Part shown: positions 41,856 to 47,252 of the stretch, in pieces | Layout: each line of letters starts with the position of its first letter | Numbering within the stretch: the first letter of the stretch is position 1 | Origin: Hyphomicrobiaceae bacterium | Lineage (GTDB): Bacteria; Pseudomonadota; Alphaproteobacteria; Rhizobiales; Ancalomicrobiaceae | NCBI GenBank assembly: GCA_016793065.1 | Contig: JAEULV010000072.1 | Location: forward strand, 1-47,252 | DNA: 47,252 nt | Direction of reading: 5' to 3' | Translations under genes and position numbers: made by a program | The notes under the pieces: generated by a model | Told to the model about the DNA's origin: nothing | Databases searched by the model: none | What the model saw: only the letters and a program-made list of their open reading frames with translations

Positions 41856-42644
41856 TCAGTCGCGCTTGCCGCGCCAGCCGGTGGCGCGGGCGACGATGGC
41901 GAAATAGACCGACGCCGGCAAAAGCGCCAGCGCCTTCAGCACCAGCGTGAAGCGGCGCGGAAACGTGATGTCGAAGCGCCTCCCCGCCAACCCGGCGATG
42001 ATCCGCGCCGCCGCCGTTTCGGCGCTGACGATCGCCGGCATCGGAAACGGATTGCGATCGGTCGCCGCCGTCTCGACAAAGCCCGGGGTGACGATCCGCA
42101 GGTCGATCCCCATGTTGTCGGTGTCGAACTTCAGGCTCTCGGCCAGATTGATCAGCCCCGCCTTGGTGGCGCCATAGGCGGCCGAGGTCGGCAGCCCGCG
42201 ATAGCCGGCCGATGACGAAACGATAGCGATCTGCCCCGCCCGGCGCGCGCCCATCCGCGCCAGCAGCGGCACCAGGCAATGGACGGTGCCGTCGAGATTG
42301 ACGCGGAACGAGCGGGCGCAATCCTCGACGCCGAGGTTCTGCGCCCTGACCGGCAGGTAGATGCCGGCATTGAGGATCGCCGTCGCGATCGGCCCCATCT
42401 CCGCCTCGATCCGGTCAACGGTTGCCGCGATCGCCGCCGCGTCGGTGACGTCGGCGGGATAGGCCCGCACCAGGCCGCCGGCCTCGCGCGCAAGCGCGTC
42501 GAGCCCCTCGACCGACCGCGCCGTCGCCGCCACCCCGACGCCGCGCCGGGCATAGGCGAGCGCCAAGGCCCTGCCGATGCCGGAACTGGCGCCGGTAATC
42601 CAGACGACCCCGGCCGTGGCCGGCTTCTCGACGATATGCGTCAT
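41856..42644 (-). CDS. Short-chain dehydrogenase/reductase (SDR)
   Basis: 262 residues. NAD(P) binding is shown by ITGASSGIGRALALAYARRG, structural Asn by LNAGIY, and the catalytic Ser and Tyr-x-x-x-Lys by IVSSSAGYRGLPTSAAYGATK. The C-terminus has a hydrophobic segment (LKALALLPASVYFAIVAR) and a basic tail, so the enzyme may sit on the membrane, fitting a lipid substrate. The start at 42644 has GAGGGAG 7 bases upstream; the longer frame to 42704 is not needed. A homologous SDR gene sits at the same singlet-oxygen locus in Rhodobacter. Here it is convergent with the GPH transporter gene and not in the operon. Its substrate is unknown. Confidence 0.87.
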   Translation of the reverse strand: MTHIVEKPATAGVVWITGASSGIGRALALAYARRGVGVAATARSVEGLDALAREAGGLVRAYPADVTDAAAIAATVDRIEAEMGPIATAILNAGIYLPVRAQNLGVEDCARSFRVNLDGTVHCLVPLLARMGARRAGQIAIVSSSAGYRGLPTSAAYGATKAGLINLAESLKFDTDNMGIDLRIVTPGFVETAATDRNPFPMPAIVSAETAAARIIAGLAGRRFDITFPRRFTLVLKALALLPASVYFAIVARATGWRGKRD

Positions 42645-42782
42645 GGCGAACTCCCTCGCGGGAGATACGCATCGCGAGGCCGAGGGGATCAGATCATCAC
42701 GCAATCGCGAAGTGGATCGCCCACCGCGCCGACGGTTCGTCGCAAGGCCGACGCCCCCGGCTTGCCCGGCCGGATGCCGGCC

Positions 42783-43697
42783 TCAGTCGGCGCCGTTTTC
42801 GCCGTCGTTCGCTGCCGTGCCGGCCTGGGCGACGGCGGCCATGGCGGCGTCGCGGCGCGTCGGCCGGCGCTCCAGCGCCGCGATGGCGCCGCGCAGGGTG
42901 CGGATTTCCTGTTCCGACAGCCGCGCCTTCTGGAAGATCTGCCGCAGGTTCAGGATCATGTGGTTGCGCTTGGCGGCGGGACGGAAGAACTCCACCGCGT
43001 CGAGCGCCGCCTCGAGATGCGCGAACATCCGCAGCACCTCGTCCTTGGTCGCCTGCGGACTGCGCTCCTTCTCGAAGAACGGCGTCCAGTTGGAGCGCAC
43101 GCCCTCGGCCTCGCCGGTCGCCTGCGCCAGAAGCCGCTGGCGCCACTCGTAGGCACACAGGATCACCGCCTGCCCGACATTGAGCGAGGCGAAGGTCGGG
43201 TCGACCGGCACGGTGAGGATCGCGTCGGCAAGGCCGACCTCCTCGGTCTTCAGGCCCCAGCGCTCCCGCCCGAAGAGGATGCCGACCCGCTCGCCGCGCG
43301 ACAGCACGTCAAAACTCTCCGCCGCCGCCATGGCCGGGCTGGCGACGGGCTTGGCGATGTCCTGGCGCCGGGCGGTGGTGGCATAGACATAGTTCAGATC
43401 GGCGATCGCCGCCTCGAGGCTGGGAAACAGCGTCACCGCGTCGATGATGCCGTCGCCGCGCGAGGCGGCGGCGCGGGCCTTGTCGTTCGGCCAGCCGTCG
43501 CGCGGGTTGACCAGCCGCAATTCCCTCAGGCCGAAATTCGCCATGGCGCGGGCGGCGGCGCCGATATTCTCGCCCATCTGGGTCTCGACCAGGATCACCA
43601 CCGGCCCGCGCCGCACGGCCTCCGGCAAGGCGGCGGCCGGGTCCGGCTCCAGCCCGTGCAGATGCGGCGGGTTGTTCTCGTTGCGCGGTCGGGTCAC
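42783..43697 (-). CDS. trmJ: TrmJ-type tRNA/rRNA 2'-O-methyltransferase (SPOUT family)
   Basis: 304 residues. The knotted SAM domain is at the N-terminus: VETQMGENIGAAARAMANFG (motif 1), GILFGRERWGLKTEEV (motif 2) and PTFASLNVGQAVILCAYEW (motif 3). This set is characteristic of TrmJ, which methylates the ribose of nucleotide 32 in tRNA. The C-terminal extension (about 190-304) helps bind tRNA. The start is a GTG at 43697 with GGGGAG about 8 bases upstream, giving a 30-residue leader before motif 1; the open frame continues into the upstream gene but is not used. It starts 14 bases after the preceding methyltransferase stop, so both are in one transcript. Confidence 0.92.
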   Translation of the reverse strand: MTRPRNENNPPHLHGLEPDPAAALPEAVRRGPVVILVETQMGENIGAAARAMANFGLRELRLVNPRDGWPNDKARAAASRGDGIIDAVTLFPSLEAAIADLNYVYATTARRQDIAKPVASPAMAAAESFDVLSRGERVGILFGRERWGLKTEEVGLADAILTVPVDPTFASLNVGQAVILCAYEWRQRLLAQATGEAEGVRSNWTPFFEKERSPQATKDEVLRMFAHLEAALDAVEFFRPAAKRNHMILNLRQIFQKARLSEQEIRTLRGAIAALERRPTRRDAAMAAVAQAGTAANDGENGAD

Positions 43698-43711
43698 CCC
43701 GTGATCTCCCC

Positions 43712-44365
43712 TCAGAAATTCGCCACCGGCTTCAACCCGGCGATACCCTCGACGCAGGCGACGCCGCTGCCATTGGCCAGCACGATCCAGCCGCGCTTCT
43801 TGCCGGTTTCCGCCGACGACGCCACCGCCGGCCACCACGCCTTGAACGTCCCCTTGACGACCGGCTCGATATAATCGAGCGTCAGCCGCCCGGTGACCGG
43901 ACCGTAGTCGTCGAAGCCGTAGCCGTCGTCGCCGTCGACCCGGAAATCGTCGATGACGATGATGGTGTTGCGATAGCGCTCGCGGATCAGCTCCAGCTCG
44001 CGCCGCAGCGGCAGGTGTTCGTTCCAGTGGGCATCGAGATAGAAGACGATGCGGTCGTCGCCGCCAAGGCCGAGGGCGTCGCCGGCCAGGATCTCGTCGG
44101 AGGAGCCGAGCAGGCAGCTGACATTCGACCGGCCGGCGAGCTTGGCGACCGCCGCCGCATGGAAATCCGGATTGAGCTCGAGCGTGAACACCCGCTTGGC
44201 CCGATCGGCGAAGAACAGCGTCGAATGCGCCTTGTAGGTGCCGGTCTCCACCACCGCGTCGGGCGCATAGGCCTTGATGATGTCGGCAACGACGCGCTGG
44301 CGATGACGCATGGCATTCAGGGCCGGCGAACGGCGAAACAGGCCGGCAAGGGCGGCAAGGCTCAT
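43712..44365 (-). CDS. Predicted class I SAM-dependent methyltransferase
   Basis: 217 residues. A Rossmann-like core is suggested by AVVETGTYKAHSTLFFA, the SAM loop in cephalosporin-hydroxylase and related families, then FTLELNPDF and FYLDAHWNEHLPL, in which Asp and His might bind metal or substrate. IIVIDDFRVDGDDGYGFDDY carries an acidic loop. I cannot name the substrate; similar proteins act on sugars or small molecules. ATG 44365 has GGAG 8 bases upstream; the extra 24 codons to 44437 are not conserved. It is the first gene before trmJ and divergent from icd. Two methyltransferases in one unit is noteworthy, but the pairing may be accidental. Confidence 0.65.
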   Translation of the reverse strand: MSLAALAGLFRRSPALNAMRHRQRVVADIIKAYAPDAVVETGTYKAHSTLFFADRAKRVFTLELNPDFHAAAVAKLAGRSNVSCLLGSSDEILAGDALGLGGDDRIVFYLDAHWNEHLPLRRELELIRERYRNTIIVIDDFRVDGDDGYGFDDYGPVTGRLTLDYIEPVVKGTFKAWWPAVASSAETGKKRGWIVLANGSGVACVEGIAGLKPVANF

Positions 44366-44529
44366 GGGAGGCGCTCCAGACAACAAGGCGCGCGAGGGGT
44401 AGGCGCAACCGGCAGGCCGGTCAAGAGGATGCGGCAAAGTTGGCGCGGGTGTCGGCCAATGGCGATCGAAAACCGCCGCTGGCCTGAATCCGGCGGGAAT
44501 GCTGCCGTCATCTCAGGCTTTCGGCTGTC

Positions 44530-44558
44530 TTGGAGTTTGCCTCCGGACTTGCTATGAC
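44530..44558 (+). promoter_or_regulatory. Candidate sigma-70 promoter of icd
   Basis: TTGGAG and TATGAC are 17 bases apart, giving a leader of about 95 bases before the icd ATG at 44661. A GC-rich hairpin (44597-44623, GTTCC/GGAAC core around GGGG) sits in the leader and may affect translation. The 295-base divergent gap holds no other gene. Confidence 0.45.
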
Positions 44559-44660
44559 GTCCGCGCATTGGTTCCGCGCATCCACATTTGCGCGGGCCGG
44601 TCGGTTCCGGGGGGAACGATCGGCAGTGCCCATGGGCGCCCTAACTCGAGGATTTCCAAT

Positions 44661-45872
44661 ATGGCGAAGATCAAGGTCGCTAATCCCGTCGTTGAACTCG
44701 ACGGCGACGAGATGACTCGCATCATTTGGCAGTACATCAAGGACAAGCTGATCCATCCCTATCTGGATATCGATCTCGAGTACTACGACCTTGGGATGGA
44801 ATATCGCGATAAGACCAACGATCAGGTCACGATCGATGCCGCCAATGCGATCAAGAAGCATGGCGTCGGCGTCAAGTGCGCCACGATCACGCCGGACGAA
44901 GCCCGCGTCAAGGAATTCAACCTCAAGGAAATGTGGAAGTCGCCGAACGGCACCATCCGCAACATTCTTGGCGGCGTGATTTTCCGCGAGCCGATCATCT
45001 GCAAGAACGTGCCGCGCCTGGTGCCGGGCTGGACCCAGCCGATCGTCGTCGGCCGTCATGCCTATGGCGACCAGTACCGCGCCACCGATTTCAAGGTGCC
45101 GGGCAAGGGCCGTCTGACCATCAAGTTCGAGGGTGACGACGGTTCGGTCATCGAGCGCGAAGTGTTCAAGTTCCCGGGCGCCGGCGTCGCCCAGGCGATG
45201 TACAACCTCGACGACTCGATCCGCGACTTTGCCCGCGCCTCGATGAACTACGGCCTCGCCCGCAAGTTCCCGGTCTACCTGTCGACCAAGAACACCATTC
45301 TCAAGGCCTATGACGGCCGCTTCAAGGACATCTTCCAGGAAGTCTACGAGAACGAGTTCAAGGCCAAGTTCGACGGCGCCGGCATCCACTACGAGCATCG
45401 CCTGATCGACGACATGGTCGCCTCGGCGCTCAAGTGGTCGGGCGGCTATGTCTGGGCCTGCAAGAACTACGACGGCGACGTGCAGTCGGATACGGTTGCC
45501 CAGGGCTTCGGCTCTCTCGGCCTGATGACCTCTGTGCTGCTGACGCCGGACGGCCAGACCGTCGAGGCGGAAGCCGCCCACGGCACGGTCACCCGGCACT
45601 ACCGCGAGCACCAGAAGGGCAAGGAGACGTCGACCAACTCGATCGCGTCGATCTTCGCCTGGACCCGTGGCCTCGCCCATCGCGCCAAGCTCGACAACAA
45701 CGCCGAACTGGCGAAGTTCGCCGACACCCTGGAAAAGGTCTGCGTCGACACCGTCGAGGCCGGCTTCATGACCAAGGACCTGGCGCTCCTCGTCGGCGCC
45801 GAGCAGAAGTGGCTGTCGACCACCGGCTTCCTCGACAAGATCTCCGAGAACCTGACCAAGGCGATGGCCTGA
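44661..45872 (+). CDS. icd: NADP-dependent isocitrate dehydrogenase (Icd)
   Basis: 403 residues, the length of the homodimeric type II NADP enzyme of alphaproteobacteria and eukaryotes. It oxidatively decarboxylates isocitrate to 2-oxoglutarate in the citric acid cycle. Visible residues: the first beta-strand [18 protein letters not shown], the substrate loop [29 protein letters not shown] with the metal-binding Asp, and the NADP site [19 protein letters not shown]. Codon choice is less extreme in the first 40 codons than in the neighbours, as often in highly expressed genes. ATG 44661 has GAGGA upstream. Its product, 2-oxoglutarate, is the acceptor of the glutamate-synthase-like enzyme elsewhere in the window, but the loci are 32 kb apart. 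Terminator follows. Confidence 0.97.
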   Translation: MAKIKVANPVVELDGDEMTRIIWQYIKDKLIHPYLDIDLEYYDLGMEYRDKTNDQVTIDAANAIKKHGVGVKCATITPDEARVKEFNLKEMWKSPNGTIRNILGGVIFREPIICKNVPRLVPGWTQPIVVGRHAYGDQYRATDFKVPGKGRLTIKFEGDDGSVIEREVFKFPGAGVAQAMYNLDDSIRDFARASMNYGLARKFPVYLSTKNTILKAYDGRFKDIFQEVYENEFKAKFDGAGIHYEHRLIDDMVASALKWSGGYVWACKNYDGDVQSDTVAQGFGSLGLMTSVLLTPDGQTVEAEAAHGTVTRHYREHQKGKETSTNSIASIFAWTRGLAHRAKLDNNAELAKFADTLEKVCVDTVEAGFMTKDLALLVGAEQKWLSTTGFLDKISENLTKAMA

Positions 45873-45921
45873 GTCGCATCCGGCGCCGGCTCGCCCGGCG
45901 CCGCTGGTTCATGACACGCTT

Positions 45922-45951
45922 GAAGGCCAGCCCGCGAGGGTCGGCCTTTTT
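45922..45951 (+). terminator. Intrinsic terminator of icd
   Basis: Stem AAGGCC/GGCCTT (45923-45928 and 45943-45948) with a 14-base loop that itself holds a CCC/GGG pair, then a run of five T (45947-45951). It starts 50 bases after the stop. A GC-rich hairpin at 45881-45903 precedes it. Confidence 0.75.
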
Positions 45952-45990
45952 CGTTGGCGGCGCGGGGAGGATGGCCGCGGCGGCCCGATA

Positions 45991-47190
45991 TCAGGCGCGG
46001 ACGTGGGCGACGAGGCGGGCGAGGAATGCGAGACAATGGGCGAGTTCGGCCTCGTCGATATACTCGTCCTCGATATGCGCCTCGGTGATCGATCCCGGGC
46101 CGATCACCACGGTGGGGATGCCGGCGGTGGAGAAGATGCCGGCCTCGGTGCCATAGGCGACCTTGGAGTGGCCGTTCTTGCGCGCCAGTGCCTTGGCCAG
46201 CGCCACCACCGGCGCATCGGGATCGGTCTCCAGCCCCGGAAAGCGGGCGCGCTCGCGGAATTCGAAGCCGGCATCGGCATGGATCGCCCGCATCTCGGGT
46301 TCCAGCTCGTCGCCGGCATAGGCCAGCACCTCGTCGACCAGCGCCTGCAGATCGGCGCCGCCGAGGCCGCGAAACTCGAAATCGAAGCTGGCGAAATCCG
46401 GCACGATGTTGAGGGCGCTGCCGGAGTGGAACGTGCCGGTATGGGCGGTGGTGACGGCGACGTCGTACATCTCGTCGCGCAGCGCATCCGGCGCCGCCAG
46501 CCGCCGGCCGATGGCGCGGATGCGGGCGACGACCAGCGCGGCATATTCGAGCGCGTTGACGGCGCGCGGCGCCAGCGACGAATGCGCCGTCAGCCCGCGC
46601 ACATCGACGCTGAAGCTGCGCTTCGACTTGTGACCGATGACGACATTCATGTTCGACGGCTCGCCGACGAAACAGGCAAGCCCGCCCGGACCATGGGCGA
46701 CGAGATCCTCCACCAGGCGCGGCGCGCCGAGGCAGCCGACCTCCTCGTCATAGGAAAACGCGAGGACGAACGGATCGCGCAACGGCGCCGCCAGCATCAG
46801 CGGCACGCTGGCGAGCACGCAGGCGAGATAGCCCTTCATGTCGGTGGCGCCGCGCCCGTAGAGCCGGTCGCCGCGCCGCGTCAGCGTGAACGGGTCCGAT
46901 GCCCATGCCTGGCCGTCGACCGGCACCACATCGGTATGGCCCGACAGCACATAGCCCGGCCGCCCGGCCGGCCCGACGACGGCGATCAGGTTGGCCTTGC
47001 TGCCCTCGTCATTGTAGACGCGCCGGCTCTCGACCCCGAGCCGCCCGAGATAGGCCTCGACCCACTCGACCAGCGCCAGATTGGAGTTGCGGCTGGTGGT
47101 ATCGAAGCCGACCAGCGCGGCAAGAATATCAACGGCGTCGGCAAGCGGCTCGGCGGACAAGATCAGGTTTCCTCCCGTTCGGTCCCCCAT
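45991..47190 (-). CDS. argE: Acetylornithine deacetylase ArgE-type M20 peptidase/deacylase
   Basis: 399 residues of the M20 family. Zinc ligands appear in order: His in LSGHTDVVPVDG, Asp in GRGATDMKGYLA, Glu pair in SYDEEVGCLGAP, and His in EAHIEDEYIDEAEL near the end. The inserted dimerisation domain (about 175-290) has KSKRSFSVDVRGLTAHSS. N-terminal AALVGFDTTSRNSNLALV is that of alphaproteobacterial ArgE, which removes acetyl from N-acetylornithine; a generic aminoacyl deacylase cannot be excluded. ATG 47190 has no good ribosome site; a TTG at 47160 has GGAGG about 10 bases upstream and would also fit family length, and is about as likely. Convergent with icd. No other arginine gene is in the window. 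Confidence 0.88.
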   Translation of the reverse strand: MGDRTGGNLILSAEPLADAVDILAALVGFDTTSRNSNLALVEWVEAYLGRLGVESRRVYNDEGSKANLIAVVGPAGRPGYVLSGHTDVVPVDGQAWASDPFTLTRRGDRLYGRGATDMKGYLACVLASVPLMLAAPLRDPFVLAFSYDEEVGCLGAPRLVEDLVAHGPGGLACFVGEPSNMNVVIGHKSKRSFSVDVRGLTAHSSLAPRAVNALEYAALVVARIRAIGRRLAAPDALRDEMYDVAVTTAHTGTFHSGSALNIVPDFASFDFEFRGLGGADLQALVDEVLAYAGDELEPEMRAIHADAGFEFRERARFPGLETDPDAPVVALAKALARKNGHSKVAYGTEAGIFSTAGIPTVVIGPGSITEAHIEDEYIDEAELAHCLAFLARLVAHVRA

Positions 47191-47252
47191 TGTTTGCGTG
47201 GAACCGCCCCCCGGAGCAAGACCAAATCCGGAGCATGAGCCGTGCTTGGTCG
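47191..47252. other. Window end, nothing identified
   Basis: The last 62 bases probably belong to the region upstream of the deacylase gene. They contain an ATG at 47234 that begins a frame cut by the window edge after a few codons; it cannot be judged. Confidence 0.3.

Noticed and set aside
44597..44623. Riboswitch in the icd leader
   Set aside because: Only a simple hairpin with a bulge is seen and icd leaders are not known to carry riboswitches; kept as a note in the promoter entry.

Overview
The window is 47 kb of GC-rich chromosome from an alphaproteobacterium, most likely of the order Hyphomicrobiales (Rhizobiales). The evidence is the very high GC with strong C/G third-position bias, a phosphatidylcholine synthase, a ybgC-tolQRAB block close to ruvB, a rhizobial-type RuvB, an N-terminally anchored M23 peptidase preceded by a CtrA-like half-site, and a block resembling the singlet-oxygen regulon of alphaproteobacteria. 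Genus cannot be told from the sequence. I saw no rRNA, tRNA, CRISPR, prophage or plasmid genes. The window is mostly ordinary chromosome, and the less ordinary parts are named below.

Layout. 1-7081: the end of a chemoreceptor, a very large AsmA/DUF3971 envelope protein divergent from a Bcp-type peroxiredoxin, a membrane-anchored M23 peptidase and a TSUP permease. 7316-12671: a three-gene glutamate-synthase-like operon on the minus strand, made of a stand-alone glutamine amidotransferase, a GXGXG+FMN fusion in non-canonical order, and a GltD-like reductase fused to what looks like a degenerate second copy of the FMN barrel. It has its own promoter and a palindromic operator candidate. 12904-17831: tolB, tolA, tolR, tolQ and ybgC on the minus strand. 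pal is missing after tolB, and a 160-bp MITE-like palindromic element sits exactly at the ybgC stop codon. 18052-28310: a transglutaminase-like protein, ruvB without ruvCA, a PfkB kinase, a secreted protein of unknown function, an M15-like peptidase, two RNA methyltransferases and parE.

28646-31177: a PhnD-PhnC-PhnE type ABC importer whose leader contains a terminator-shaped hairpin just before the first gene. 31519-35013: membrane proteins DUF502, DUF2182, phosphatidylcholine synthase and TerC. 35131-42644: photolyase, an FAD oxidoreductase, a DUF1365 protein, a cyclopropane-synthase-like methyltransferase, a GPH-type transporter and a short-chain dehydrogenase. This gene set matches the singlet-oxygen/furan-fatty-acid functions known from Rhodobacter and Rhodopseudomonas. 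42783-47190: TrmJ-type methyltransferase, a predicted SAM methyltransferase, NADP isocitrate dehydrogenase and an ArgE-type M20 deacylase.

Functionally much of the window concerns the envelope: Tol complex, peptidoglycan peptidases, AsmA-like protein, phosphatidylcholine and modified phospholipid acyl chains. The most unusual items are the rearranged glutamate-synthase-like operon, the palindromic element at ybgC, and the phn leader hairpin. Several starts were moved from the longest open frame to a codon with a better Shine-Dalgarno sequence, and these are explained in each entry.
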